Positions 37,724 to 50,874 of a stretch of DNA of 64,000 nucleotides are shown here, in pieces. The stretch is from Bos javanicus (lineage: Eukaryota; Chordata; Mammalia; Artiodactyla; Bovidae). The stretch spans positions 496,001-560,000 of the forward strand of contig NW_026893641.1 of the NCBI RefSeq assembly GCF_032452875.1. Direction: 5' to 3'. The position numbers and the translations under genes are program-made. Each line of letters opens with the position of its first letter. Position 1 is the first letter of the stretch. The notes beneath the pieces were generated by a model. That model saw only the letters and a program-made list of their open reading frames with translations, had not been told where the DNA came from and did not search any database.

Positions 37724-38187
37724 CACGTGAACAGTGCATGATCATTTACGTGATCTGTGCATGATCAGTCACGTGACCAGTATATGGTAGCTACGTGATC
37801 ATTCCATGACGAGCCACGTGAGCAGTGCATGATAGCCACGTGATGTGTGCATGATGAGTTACGTGAGCAGAGTATGATCAGCCACGTGATCAGTGCATGA
37901 GTGCCACGTGATCAGTGCATGATATGTCACGTGACAGGTGTGTGATCAGCCACGTGAACAGTGCATGTTCAGCCACGTGATCAGTGCATGATAGCCACGT
38001 GATCAGTGCATGATCAGTTACGTGAGCAGTGTATGATCAGCCACGTGATCAGTGCATGGTCAGACACGTGAACAGTGTATGATCAGCCACGTGATCAGTG
38101 CATGATATCCAAGTGATCAGTGCATGATCATCACGTGATCAGTGTATGATCAGCCACGTGAACAGTGCATGCTCAGTCACGTGATCA
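37724..38187 (+). repeat. Long lead of K22
   Basis: 464 bp, same order as the K12 lead. Confidence 0.94.
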
Positions 38188-38551
38188 GGGCCTGCTGAGC
38201 TGCGTGATTACTGTCTGCTCATCTGCTTGACAATTGCCAGCTGAGCTGCACGATTCCTGCCTGTCATCTGCTTGACAATTGCCAGCTGTGCTGCGTAATT
38301 CCTGCCTGCTCAGCTGCTTGATTATTGCCAGCTGAGCAGCATGATTCCTCACAGCTGAGTTCCATGATTATTGCCTGCTGACTGTATGATTCGTGCCTAC
38401 TCAGCTCTTTGTTTATTGCCTCCAGAGGCACATGATCAGTGTATGATAGCAAACATGATCAGTGCATGATCAGTCACATGATCAGCGCCATTAAGTCACG
38501 TGATCACTACATGATAGTCATGTGATCAGTCCATGCTCAGTCACGGTATCA
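38188..38551 (+). repeat. Cassette K22
   Basis: Haplotype A-G-A-T. 2,108 bp from K21 and 15,701 bp from its partner K13. Confidence 0.95.
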
Positions 38552-39357
38552 GTGCATGATCAGCCACGTGATCAGTGCATGATCAGCCACGTGATCAGTT
38601 CATGATAGCTATGTGATCAGTGCATGATCAGTCACGTGATCAGTGCATGATCAGGCAGGTGATCAGTGCATGATCAGTCACGTGATCAGTGCATGATCAG
38701 TCACGTGATCAGTGCATGATCAGTCACGTGATCAGTGCATGATCAGCCACGTGATCAGTGCATGATCAGCCACGTGATCAGTGCATGATCAATCACGTGA
38801 TCAGTGCATGATCAGTCACGTGACCAGTACATGGTAGCTACGTGATCATTGCATGATCAGCCACGTGAGCAGTGCATGATAGCCACGTGATCAGTGCATG
38901 ATCAGTCACGTGATCAGTGCATGATCACTCACGTGATCAGTGCATGATCAGTCACGTGATCAGTGCATGATCAATTACGTGATCAGTGCATGATCAGTCA
39001 CGTGACCAGTACATGGTAGCTACGTGATCATTGCATGATCAGCCACGTGATCAGTGCATGATAGCCACGTGATCAGTGCATGATCAGTCACATGATCAGT
39101 GCATGATCATCCACGTGATCAGTGCATGATCAGTCACGTGATCAGTGCATGATATAGACGTGATCAGTGCATGATCAGTCACGTGATCAGTGCATGATCA
39201 GCACGTGATCAGTGCATGATAGCCAGTGAATGAGTGCATGATAGCCAGTGATCAGTGCATGATCAGTCACGTGATCAGTGCATGATCAGCCACGTGATCA
39301 GTGCATGATAGCCACTGATCAGTGCATGATCAGCCACGTGATCAGTGCATGATCAGT
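38552..39357 (+). repeat. 806-bp array of the 1.34-kb module, copy 4
   Basis: GACCAGTACATGG at 38822 and 39004 (182 bp). GATCACTCACG at 38923 and a CCAGTGAATGAG monomer near 39225 match the array after K13. GCCACTGATC near 39310 is another broken E-box. Confidence 0.95.
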
Positions 39358-39527
39358 TACGTGAGCAGTGTATGATCAGCCACGTGATCAGTGCATGGTC
39401 AGACACGTGAACAGTGTATGATCAGCCACGTGATCAGTGCATGATAGCCACGTGATCAGTGCATGATCAGTCACGTGATCAGTGTATGATCAGCCACGTG
39501 AACAGTGCATGCTCAGTCACGTGATCT
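39358..39527 (+). repeat. Short lead of K23
   Basis: 170 bp, ending in GATCT. Confidence 0.93.
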
Positions 39528-39891
39528 GGGCCTGCTGAGCTGCGTGATTACTGTCTGCTCATCTGCTTGACAATTGCCAGCTGAGCTGCACGATTCCTGC
39601 CTGTCATCTGCTTGACAATTGCCAGCTGTGCTGCGTAATTCCTGCCTGCTCAGCTGCTTGATTATTGCCAGCTGAGCAGCATGATTCCTCACAGCTGAGT
39701 TCCATGATTATTGCCTGCTGACTGTTTGATTCGTGCCTACTCAGCTCTTTGTTTATTGCCTCCAGAGGCACATGATCAGTGTATGATAGCAAACATGATC
39801 AGCGCATGATCAGTCACATGATCAGCGCCATTAAGTCACGTGATCACTACATGATAGTCATGTGATCAGTCCATGCTCAGTCACGGTATCA
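39528..39891 (+). repeat. Cassette K23
   Basis: Haplotype T-G-T-C. It differs from its partner K14 at site 2. 1,340 bp from K22. Confidence 0.95.
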
Positions 39892-40878
39892 GTGCATGAT
39901 CAGCCACGTGATCAGTGCATGATCAGCCACGTGATCAGTGCATGATAGCCACGTGATCAGTGCATGATCAGTCACGTGATCAGTGCATGATCAGGCACGT
40001 GATCAGTGCATGATCAGCCACGTGATCAGTGCATGATAGCCACGTGATCAGTGCATGATCAGTCACCTGATGGGTGTATGATCAGTCACGTGACCAGTAC
40101 ATGGTAGCTACATGATCATTGCATGATCAGCCACGTGAGTAGTGCATGATAGCCACGTGATCAGTGCATGATCAGTCACGTGATCAGTGCATGATCAGTC
40201 ACGTGATCAGTGCATGATAAGTCACGTGATCAGTGCATGATCAGCCACGTGATCAGTGCATGATCAGTCACGTGATCAGTGCATGATAGCTACGTGATCA
40301 GTGCATGATCAGCCACGTGATCAGTGCATGATAGCCACGTGATCAGTGCATGATCAGTCACATGATCAGTGCATGATCATCCACGTGATCAGTGCATGAT
40401 CAGTCACGTGATCAGTGCATGATATAGACGTGATCAGTGCATGATCAGTCACGTGATCAGTGCATGATCAGCCACGTGATCAGTGCATGATAGCCAGTGA
40501 TCAGTGCATGATAGCCAGTGATCAGTGCATGATCAGTCACGTGATCAGTGCATGATCAGCCACGTGATCAGTGCATGATAGCCACGTGATCAGTGCATGA
40601 TCAGCCACGTGATCAGTGCATGATCAGTCACGTGATCAGTGCATGATCAGCCACGTGATCAGTGCATGATCAGACACGTGATCAGTGCATGATCAGCCAC
40701 GTGATCAGTGCATGATAGCCACGTGATCAGTGCATGATCAGTCACGTGATCAGTGTATGATCAGCCACGTGATCAGTGCATGATAGCCACGTGATCAGTG
40801 CATGATCAGTCACGTGATCAGTGCATGATCAGCCACGTGATCAGTGCATGATAGCCACGTGATCAGTGCATGATCAGT
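39892..40878 (+). repeat. Monomer array after K23
   Basis: CACCTGATGGG at 40064, GATATAGACGTG near 40420, and a CCAGTG pair from about 40493. 987 bp, partner of the array after K14. Confidence 0.94.
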
Positions 40879-41048
40879 TACGTGAGCAGTGTATGATCAG
40901 CCACGTGATCAGTGCATGGTCAGACACGTGAACAGTGTATGATCAGCCACGTGATCAGTGCATGATAGCCACGTGATCAGTGCATGATCAGTCACGTGAT
41001 CAGTGTATGATCAGCCACGTGAACAGTGCATGCTCAGTCACGTGATCT
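40879..41048 (+). repeat. Short lead of K24
   Basis: 170 bp, ending in GATCT. Confidence 0.93.
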
Positions 41049-41412
41049 GGGCCTGCTGAGCTGCGTGATTACTGTCTGCTCATCTGCTTGACAATTGCCA
41101 GCTGAGCTGCACGATTCCTGCCTGTCATCTGCTTGACAATTGCCAGCTGTGCTGCGTAATTCCTGCCTGCTCAGCTGCTTGATTATTGCCAGCTGAGCAG
41201 CATGATTCCTCACAGCTGAGTTCCATGATTATTGCCTGCTGACTGTTTGATTCGTGCCTACTCAGCTCTTTGTTTATTGCCTCCAGAGGCACATGATCAG
41301 TGTATGATAGCAAACATGATCAGTGCATGATCAGTCACATGATCAGCGCCATTAAGTCACGTGATCACTACATGATAGTCATGTGATCAGTCCATGCTCA
41401 GTCACGGTATCA
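41049..41412 (+). repeat. Cassette K24
   Basis: Haplotype T-G-T-T. 1,521 bp from K23; partner of K15, differing at site 2. Confidence 0.95.
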
Positions 41413-42523
41413 GTGCATGATCAGCCACGTGATCAGTGCATGATCAGCCACGTGATCAGTGCATGATAGCCACGTGATCAGTGCATGATCAGTCACGTGA
41501 TCAGTGCATGATCAGGCACGTGATCAGTGCATGATCAGCCACGTGATCAGTGCATGATAGCCACGTGATCAGTGCATGATCAGTCACCTGATGGGTGTAT
41601 GATCAGTCACGTGACTGTACATGGTAGCTACATGATCATTGCATGATCAGCCACGTGAGTAGTGCATGATAGCCACGTGATCAGTGCATGATCAGTCACG
41701 TGATCAGTGCATGATCAGTCACGTGATCAGTGCATGATCAGTCACGTGATCAGTGCATGATCAGCCACGTGATCAGTGCATGATCAGTCACGTGATCAGT
41801 GCATGATAGCTACGTGATCAGTGCATGATCAGCCACGTGATCAGTGCATGATAGCCACGTGATCAGTGCATGATCAGCCACGTGATCAGTGCATGATAGC
41901 CACGTGATCAGTGCATGATCAGTCACGTGATCAGTGCATGATCAGTCACGTGATCAGTGCATGATCAGCCACGTGATCAGTGCATGATAGCCACGTGATC
42001 AGTGCATGATCAGTCACGTGATCAGTGCATGATCAGTCACGTGACAGTACATGGTAGCTACGTGATCAGTGCATGATCAGCCACGTGATCAGTGCATGAT
42101 AGCCACGTGATCAGTGCATGATCAGTCACGTGATCAGTGCATGATCAGTCACGTGATCAGTGCATGATCAGTCACGTGATCAGTGCATGATCAGCCACGT
42201 GATCAGTGCATGATCAGTCACGTGATCAGTGCATGATCAGCCACGTGATCAGTGCATGATCAGTCACGTGATCAGTGCATGATATAGACGTGATCAGTGC
42301 ATGATCAGTCACGTGATCAGTGCATGATCAGCCACGTGATCAGTGCATGATAGCCAGTGATCAGTGCATGATCAGCCACGTGATCAGTGCATGATCAGTC
42401 ACGTGATCAGTGTATGATCAGCCACGTGATCAGTGCATGATAGCCACGTGATCAGTGCATGATCAGTCACGTGATCAGTGTATGATCAGCCACGTGAACA
42501 GTGCATGCTCAGTCACGTGATCT
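41413..42523 (+). repeat. Monomer array after K24
   Basis: CACCTGATGGG at 41585, then GACTGTACATGG with a small deletion. GATATAGACGTG and a single CCAGTG monomer (about 42353) near the right end. K25 has no full lead, like its partner K16. Confidence 0.93.
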
Positions 42524-42887
42524 GGGCCTGCTGAGCTGCGTGATTACTGTCTGCTCATCTGCTTGACAATTGCCAGCTGAGCTGCACGATTCCTGCCTGT
42601 CATCTGCTTGACAATTGCCAGCTGTGCTGCGTAATTCCTGCCTGCTCAGCTGCTTGATTATTGCCAGCTGAGCAGCATGATTCCTCACACCTGAGTTCCA
42701 TGATTATTGCCTGCTGACTGTTTGATTCGTGCCTACTCAGCTCTTTGTTTATTGCCTCCAGAGGCACATGATCAGTGTATGATAGCAAACATGATCAGTG
42801 CATGATCAGTCACATGATCAGCGCCATTAAGTCACGTGATCACTACATGATAGTCATGTGATCAGTCCATGCTCAGTCACGGTATCA
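42524..42887 (+). repeat. Cassette K25
   Basis: Haplotype T-C-T-T. 1,475 bp from K24. Confidence 0.95.
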
Positions 42888-43442
42888 GTGCATGATCAGC
42901 CACGTGATCAGTGCATGATCAGCCACGTGATCAGTCATGATAGCCACGTGATCAGTGCATGATCAGTCACGTGATCAGTGCATGATCAGGCAGGTGATCA
43001 GTGCATGATCAGCCACGTGATCAGTGCATGATAGCCACGTGATCAGTGCATGATCAGTCACCTGATGGGTGTATGATCAGTCACGTGACCAGTACATGGT
43101 AGCTACATGATCATTGCATGATCAGCCACGTGATAGTGCATGATCAGTCACGTGATCAGTGCATGGTAGCTACGTGATCAGTGCATGATCAGCCACGTGA
43201 TCAGTGCATGATAGCCACGTGATCAGTGCATGATCAGTCACGTGATCAGTGCATGATCAGTCACGTGATCAGTGCATGATCAGTCACGTGATCAGTGCAT
43301 GATCAATTACGTGATCAGTGCATGATCAGTCACGTGATCAGTACATGGTAGCTACGTGATCATTGCATGATCAGCCACGTGATCAGTGCATGATAGCCAC
43401 GTGATCAGTGCATGATAGCCACGTGATCAGTGCATGATCAGT
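42888..43442 (+). repeat. Monomer array after K25
   Basis: Shortened CAGTCATGATAGCC near 42930 and CACCTGATGGG at 43059. With the extended lead it totals 849 bp, identical in length to the array after K16. Confidence 0.94.
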
Positions 43443-43736
43443 CATGTGATCGTGTGTGATCAGCCACGTGATCAGTGCATGATAGCCACGTGATCAGTGC
43501 ATGATAGCCACGTGATCAGTGCATGATCAGTCACGTGATACATGTGTGATCAGCCACGTGATCAGTGCATGATGAGCCACGTGATCAGTGCAGGATCAAT
43601 TACGTGATCAGTGCATGATCAGTCACGTGACCAGTACATGGTTGCTACGTGATCGTTGCATGATCAGCCACGTGAGCAGAGCATGATAGCCACGTGATCA
43701 GTGCATGATCAGTCACGTGATCAGTACATGATCAGT
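43443..43736 (+). repeat. Extended lead of K26
   Basis: 294 bp starting at CATGTGATCGTGTGTG. It has CATGATAGCC where the K17 copy has CATGATATCC. Confidence 0.9.
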
Positions 43737-44200
43737 CACGTGAACAGTGCATGATCATTTACGTGATCTGTGCATGATCAGTCACGTGACCAGTATATGG
43801 TAGCTACGTGATCATTCCATGACGAGCCACGTGAGCAGTGCATGATAGCCACGTGATGTGTGCATGATGAGTTACGTGAGCAGAGTATGATCAGCCACGT
43901 GATCAGTGCATGAGTGCCACGTGATCAGTGCATGATATGTCACGTGACAGGTGTGTGATCAGCCACGTGAACAGTGCATGTTCAGCCACGTGATCAGTGC
44001 ATGATAGCCACGTGATCAGTGCATGATCAGTTACGTGAGCAGTGTATGATCAGCCACGTGATCAGTGCATGGTCAGACACGTGAACAGTGTATGATCAGC
44101 CACGTGATCAGTGCATGATATCCAAGTGATCAGTGCATGATCATCACGTGATCAGTGTATGATCAGCCACGTGAACAGTGCATGCTCAGTCACGTGATCA
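43737..44200 (+). repeat. Long lead of K26
   Basis: 464 bp, same order as the K12 lead. Confidence 0.94.
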
Positions 44201-44564
44201 GGGCCTGCTGAGCTGCGTGATTACTGTCTGCTCATCTGCTTGACAATTGCCAGCTGAGCTGCACGATTCCTGCCTGTCATCTGCTTGACAATTGCCAGCT
44301 GTGCTGCGTAATTCCTGCCTGCTCAGCTGCTTGATTATTGCCAGCTGAGCAGCATGATTCCTCACAGCTGAGTTCCATGATTATTGCCTGCTGACTGTAT
44401 GATTCGTGCCTACTCAGCTCTTTGTTTATTGCCTCCAGAGGCACATGATCAGTGTATGATAGCAAACATGATCAGTGCATGATCAGTCACATGATCAGCG
44501 CCATTAAGTCACGTGATCACTACATGATAGTCATGTGATCAGTCCATGCTCAGTCACGGTATCA
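44201..44564 (+). repeat. Cassette K26
   Basis: Haplotype A-G-A-T. 1,677 bp from K25; 15,044 bp from K17. Confidence 0.95.
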
Positions 44565-45371
44565 GTGCATGATCAGCCACGTGATCAGTGCATGATCAGC
44601 CACGTGATCAGTTCATGATAGCCATGTGATCAGTGCATGATCAGTCACGTGATCAGTGCATGATCAGGCAGGTGATCAGTGCATGATCAGTCACGTGATC
44701 AGTGCATGATCAGTCACGTGATCAGTGCATGATCAGTCACGTGATCAGTGCATGATCAGCCACGTGATCAGTGCATGATCAGCCACGTGATCAGTGCATG
44801 ATCAGTCACGTGATCAGTGCATGATCAGTCACGTGACCAGTACATGGTAGCTACGTGATCATTGCATGATCAGCCACGTGAGCAGTGCATGATAGCCACG
44901 TGATCAGTGCATGATCAGTCACGTGATCAGTGCATGATCAGTCACGTGATCAGTGCATGATCAGTCACGTGATCAGTGCATGATCAATTACGTGATCAGT
45001 GCATGATCAGTCACGTGACCAGTACATGGTAGCTACGTGATCATTGCATGATCAGCCACGTGATCAGTGCATGATAGCCACGTGATCAGTGCATGATCAG
45101 TCACATGATCAGTGCATGATCATCCGTGATCAGTGCATGATCAGTCACGTGATCAGTGCATGATATAGACGTGATCAGTGCATGATCAGTCACGTGATCA
45201 GTGCATGATCAGCCACGTGATCAGTGCATGATAGCCACGTGATCAGTGCATGATAGCCAGTGATCAGTGCATGATCAGTCACGTGATCAGTGCATGATCA
45301 GCCACGTGATCAGTGCATGATCAGCCACGTGATCAGTGCATGATCAGCCACGTGATCAGTGCATGATCAGT
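44565..45371 (+). repeat. 807-bp array of the 1.34-kb module, copy 5
   Basis: GACCAGTACATGG at 44835 and 45017 (182 bp). GATCATCCGTG with a lost AC near 45120. Only one CCAGTG monomer, near 45255. Confidence 0.95.
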
Positions 45372-45541
45372 TACGTGAGCAGTGTATGATCAGCCACGTG
45401 ATCAGTGCATGGTCAGACACGTGAACAGTGTATGATCAGCCACGTGATCAGTGCATGATAGCCACGTGATCAGTGCATGATCAGTCACGTGATCAGTGTA
45501 TGATCAGCCACGTGAACAGTGCATGCTCAGTCACGTGATCT
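45372..45541 (+). repeat. Short lead of K27
   Basis: 170 bp, ending in GATCT. Confidence 0.93.
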
Positions 45542-45900
45542 GGGCCTGCTGAGCTGCGTGATTACTGTCTGCTCATCTGCTTGACAATTGCCAGCTGAGC
45601 TGCACGATTCCTGCCTGTCATCTGCTTGACAATGCTGTGCTGCGTAATTCCTGCCTGCTCAGCTGCTTGATTATTGCCAGCTGAGCAGCATGATTCCTCA
45701 CAGCTGAGTTCCATGATTATTGCCTGCTGACTGTTTGATTCGTGCCTACTCAGCTCTTTGTTTATTGCCTCCAGAGGCACATGATCAGTGTATGATAGCA
45801 AACATGATCAGCGCATGATCAGTCACATGATCAGCGCCATTAAGTCACGTGATCACTACATGATAGTCATGTGATCAGTCCATGCTCAGTCACGGTATCA
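45542..45900 (+). repeat. Cassette K27, 5-bp deletion
   Basis: GACAATGCTGTGC replaces GACAATTGCCAGCTGTGC, a 5-bp loss that breaks the 23-bp register inside the core. It also shifts the reverse-strand open frame, which then runs 79 codons. Haplotype T-G-T-C. 1,341 bp from K26. Confidence 0.95.
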
Positions 45901-47045
45901 GTGCATGATCAGCCACGTGATCAGTGCATGATAGCTATGTGATCAGTGCATGATCAGTCACGTGATCAGTGCATGATCAGTCACGTGATCAGTGCATGAT
46001 CAGCCACGTGATCAGTGCATGATAGCCACGTGATCAGTGCATGATCAGTCACCTGATGGGTGTATGATCAGTCACGTGACCAGTACATGGTAGCTACATG
46101 ATCATTGCATGATCAGCCACGTGAGTAGTGCATGATAGCCACGTGATCAGTGCATGATCAGTCACGTGATCAGTGCATGATCAGTCACGTGATCAGTGCA
46201 TGATCAGTCACGTGATCAGTGCATGATCAGCCACGTGATCAGTGCATGATCAGTCACGTGATCAGTGCATGATAGCCACGTGATCAGTGCATGATCAGCC
46301 ACGTGATCAGTGCATGATAGCCACGTGATCAGTGCATGATCAGCCACGTGATCAGTGCATGATAGCCACGTGATCAGTGCATGATCAGTCACGTGATCAG
46401 TGCATGATCAGTCACGTGATCAGTGCATGATCAGCCACGTGATCAGTGCATGATAGCCACGTGATCAGTGCATGATCAATTACGTGATCAGTGCATGATC
46501 AGTCACGTGATCAGTACATGGTAGCTACGTGATCAGTGCATGATCAGCCACGTGATCAGTGCATGATAGCCACGTGATCAGTGCATGATCAGTCACGTGA
46601 TCAGTGCATGATCAGTCACGTGATCAGTGCATGATCAGTCACGTGATCAGTGCATGATCAATTACGTGATCAGTGCATGATCAGTCACGTGACCAGTACA
46701 TGGTAGCTACGTGATCATTGCATGATCAGCCACGTGAGCAGTGCATGATAGCCACGTGATCAGTGCATGATCAGTCACATGATCAGTGCATGATCATCCA
46801 CGTGATCAGTGCATGATCAGTCACGTGATCAGTGCATGATATAGACGTGATCAGTGCATGATCAGTCACGTGATCAGTGCATGATCAGCCACGTGATCAG
46901 TGCATGATAGCCAGTGATCAGTGCATGATAGCCAGTGATCAGTGCATGATCAGTCACGTGATCAGTGCATGATCAGCCACGTGATCAGTGCATGATAGCC
47001 ACGTGATCAGTGCATGATCAGCCACGTGATCAGTGCATGATCAGT
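45901..47045 (+). repeat. Monomer array after K27
   Basis: CACCTGATGGG at 46050, 150 bp past the trailer instead of the usual 172-174, so one monomer is missing. CCAGTG pair from about 46910. Confidence 0.93.
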
Positions 47046-47215
47046 TACGTGAGCAGTGTATGATCAGCCACGTGATCAGTGCATGGTCAGACACGTGAAC
47101 AGTGTATGATCAGCCACGTGATCAGTGCATGATAGTCACGTGATCAGTGCATGATCAGTCACGTGATCAGTGTATGATCAGCCACGTGAACAGTGCATGC
47201 TCAGTCACGTGATCT
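47046..47215 (+). repeat. Short lead of K28
   Basis: 170 bp, ending in GATCT; CATGATAGTCACG replaces CATGATAGCCACG. Confidence 0.93.
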
Positions 47216-47579
47216 GGGCCTGCTGAGCTGCGTGATTACTGTCTGCTCATCTGCTTGACAATTGCCAGCTGAGCTGCACGATTCCTGCCTGTCATCTGCT
47301 TGACAATTGCCAGCTGTGCTGCGTAATTCCTGCCTGCTCAGCTGCTTGATTATTGCCAGCTGAGCAGCATGATTCCTCACACCTGAGTTCCATGATTATT
47401 GCCTGCTGACTGTTTGATTCGTGCCTACTCAGCTCTTTGTTTATTGCCTCCAGAGGCACATGATCAGTGTATGATAGCAAACATGATCAGCGCATGATCA
47501 GTCACATGATCAGCGCCATTAAGTCACGTGATCACTACATGATAGTCATGTGATCAGTCCATGCTCAGTCACGGTATCA
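47216..47579 (+). repeat. Cassette K28
   Basis: Haplotype T-C-T-C. 1,674 bp from K27. Confidence 0.95.
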
Positions 47580-48705
47580 GTGCATGATCAGCCACGTGAT
47601 CAGTGCATGATCAGCCACGTGATCAGTGCATGATCAGCCACGTGATCAGTGCATGATCAGTCACGTGATCAGTGCATGATCAGGCACGTGATCAGTGCAT
47701 GATCAGCCACGTGATCAGTGCATGATAGCCACGTGATCAGTGCATGATCAGTCACCTGATGGGTGTATGATCAGTCACGTGACCTGTACATGGTAGCTAC
47801 ATGATCATTGCATGATCAGCCACGTGAGTAGTGCATGATAGCCACGTGATCAGTGCATGATCAGTCACGTGATCAGTGCATGATCAGTCACGTGATCAGT
47901 GCATGATCAGTCACGTGATCAGTGCATGATCAGCCACGTGATCAGTGCATGATCAGTCACGTGATCAGTGCATGATCAGCCACGTGATCAGTGCATGATC
48001 AGTCACGTGATCAGTGCATGATATACGTGATCAGTGCATGATCAGTCACGTGATCAGTGCATGATAGCCACGTGATCAGTGCATGATCAGTCACGTGATC
48101 AGTGCATGATCAGTCACGTGATCAGTGCATGATAGCTACATGATCAGTGCATGATCAGCCACGTGATCAGTGCATGATAGCCACGTGATCAGTGCATGAT
48201 CAGTCACGTGATCAGTGCATGATCAGTCACGTGATCAGTGCATGATCAGCCACGTGATCAGTGCATGATCAGCCACGTGATCAGTGCATGATAGCCACGT
48301 GATCAGTGCATGATCAGTCACGTGATCAGTGCATGATCAGTCACGTGATCAGTGCATGATCAGCCACGTGATCAGTGCATGATAGCCACGTGATCAGTGC
48401 ATGATCAGTCACGTGATCAGTGCATGATCAGTCACGTGATCAGTGCATGATAGCTACGTGATCAGTGCATGATCAGCCACGTGATCAGTGCATGATAGCC
48501 ACGTGATCAGTGCATGATCAGTCACGTGATCAGTGCATGATCAGTCACGTGATCAGTGCATGATCAGCCACGTGATCAGTGCATGATCAGCCACGTGATC
48601 AGTGCATGATAGCCACGTGATCAGTGCATGATCAGCCACGTGATCAGTGCATGATCAGCCACGTGATCAGTGCATGATCAGTCACGTGATCAGTGCATGA
48701 TCAGT
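47580..48705 (+). repeat. Monomer array after K28
   Basis: CACCTGATGGG at 47753, then GACCTGTACATGG, GTGAGTAGTGC, and a GATATACGTG monomer near 48022. It runs into a long lead without the extended lead. Confidence 0.93.
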
Positions 48706-49169
48706 CACGTGAACAGTGCATGATCATTTACGTGATCAGTGCATGATCAGTCACGTGACCAGTATATGGTAGCTACGTGATCATTCCATGACGAGCCACG
48801 TGAGCAGTGCATGATAGCCACGTGATGTGTGCATGATCAGTTACGTGAGCAGAGTATGATCAGCCACGTGATCAGTGCATGAGTGCCACGTGATCAGTGC
48901 ATGATATGTCACGTGACAGGTGTGTGATCAGCCACGTGAACAGTGCATGTTCAGCCACGTGATCAGTGCATGATAGCCACGTGATCAGTGCATGATCAGT
49001 TACGTGAGCAGTGTATGATCAGCCACGTGATCAGTGCATGGTCAGACACGTGAACAGTGTATGATCAGCCACGTGATCAGTGCATGATATCCAAGTGATC
49101 AGTGCATGATCATCACGTGATCAGTGTATGATCAGCCACGTGAACAGTGCATGCTCAGTCACGTGATCA
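48706..49169 (+). repeat. Long lead of K29
   Basis: 464 bp, with GTGATCAGTGC in the second monomer and GATCAGTTACG where other copies have GATGAGTTACG. Confidence 0.94.
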
Positions 49170-49533
49170 GGGCCTGCTGAGCTGCGTGATTACTGTCTGC
49201 TCATCTGCTTGACAATTGCCAGCTGAGCTGCACGATTCCTGCCTGTCATCTGCTTGACAATTGCCAGCTGTGCTGCGTAATTCCTGCCTGCTCAGCTGCT
49301 TGATTATTGCCAGCTGAGCAGCATGATTCCTCACAGCTGAGTTCCATGATTATTGCCTGCTGACTGTTTGATTCGTGCCTACTCAGCTCTTTGTTTATTG
49401 CCTCCAGAGGCACATGATCAGTGTATGATAGCAAACATGATCAGTGCATGATCAGTCACATGATCAGCGCCATTAAGTCACGTGATCACTACATGATAGT
49501 CATGTGATCAGTCCATGCTCAGTCACGGTATCA
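49170..49533 (+). repeat. Cassette K29
   Basis: Haplotype A-G-T-T. 1,954 bp from K28. Confidence 0.95.
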
Positions 49534-50340
49534 GTGCATGATCAGCCACGTGATCAGTGCATGATCAGCCACGTGATCAGTGCATGATAGCTATGTGATC
49601 AGTGCATGATCAGTCACGTGATCAGTGCATGATCAGGCACGTGATCAGTGCATGATCAGTCACGTGATCAGTGCATGATCAGTCACGTGATCAGTGCATG
49701 ATCAGTCACGTGATCAGTGCATGATCAGCCACGTGATCAGTGCATGATCAGCCACGTGATCAGTGCATGATCAGTCACGTGATCAGTGCATGATCAGTCA
49801 CGTGACCAGTACATGGTAGCTACGTGATCATTGCATGATCAGCCACGTGAGCAGTGCATGATAGCCACGTGATCAGTGCATGATCAGTCACGTGATCAGT
49901 GCATGATCAGTCACGTGATCAGTGCATGATCAGTCACGTGATCAGTGCATGATCAATTACGTGATCAGTGCATGATCAGTCACGTGACCAGTACATGGTA
50001 GCTACGTGATCAGTGCATGATCAGCCACGTGATCAGTGCATGATAGCCACGTGATCAGTGCATGATCAGTCACATGATCAGTGCATGATCATCCACGTGA
50101 TCAGTGCATGATCAGTCACGTGATCAGTGCATGATATAGACGTGATCAGTGCATGATCAGTCACGTGATCAGTGCATGATCAGCCACGTGATCAGTGCAT
50201 GATAGCCAGTGATCAGTGCATGATAGCCAGTGATCAGTGCATGATCAGTCACGTGATCAGTGCATGATCAGCCACGTGATCAGTGCATGATAGCCACGTG
50301 ATCAGTGCATGATCAGCCACGTGATCAGTGCATGATCAGT
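49534..50340 (+). repeat. 807-bp array of the 1.34-kb module, copy 6
   Basis: GACCAGTACATGG at 49804 and 49986 (182 bp). CCAGTG pair near 50205. Confidence 0.95.
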
Positions 50341-50510
50341 TACGTGAGCAGTGTATGATCAGCCACGTGATCAGTGCATGGTCAGACACGTGAACAGTGT
50401 ATGATCAGCCACGTGATCAGTGCATGATAGCCACGTGATCAGTGCATGATCAGTCACGTGATCAGTGTATGATCAGCCACGTGAACAGTGCATGCTCAGT
50501 CACGTGATCT
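50341..50510 (+). repeat. Short lead of K30
   Basis: 170 bp, ending in GATCT. Confidence 0.93.
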
Positions 50511-50874
50511 GGGCCTGCTGAGCTGCGTGATTACTGTCTGCTCATCTGCTTGACAATTGCCAGCTGAGCTGCACGATTCCTGCCTGTCATCTGCTTGACA
50601 ATTGCCAGCTGTGCTGCGTAATTCCTGCCTGCTCAGCTGCTTGATTATTGCCAGCTGAGCAGCATGATTCCTCACAGCTGAGTTCCATGATTATTGCCTG
50701 CTGACTGTTTGATTCGTGCCTACTCAGCTCTTTGTTTATTGCCTCCAGAGGCACATGATCAGTGTATGATAGCAAACATGATCAGCGCATGATCAGTCAC
50801 ATGATCAGCGCCATTAAGTCACGTGATCACTACATGATAGTCATGTGATCAGTCCATGCTCAGTCACGGTATCA
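50511..50874 (+). repeat. Cassette K30
   Basis: Haplotype T-G-T-C. 1,341 bp from K29; partner of K19, differing at site 2. Confidence 0.95.

Noticed and set aside
45562..45801. A longer, 79-codon reverse frame in K27
   Set aside because: Produced by a 5-bp deletion that shifts the frame of the same non-genic open stretch.
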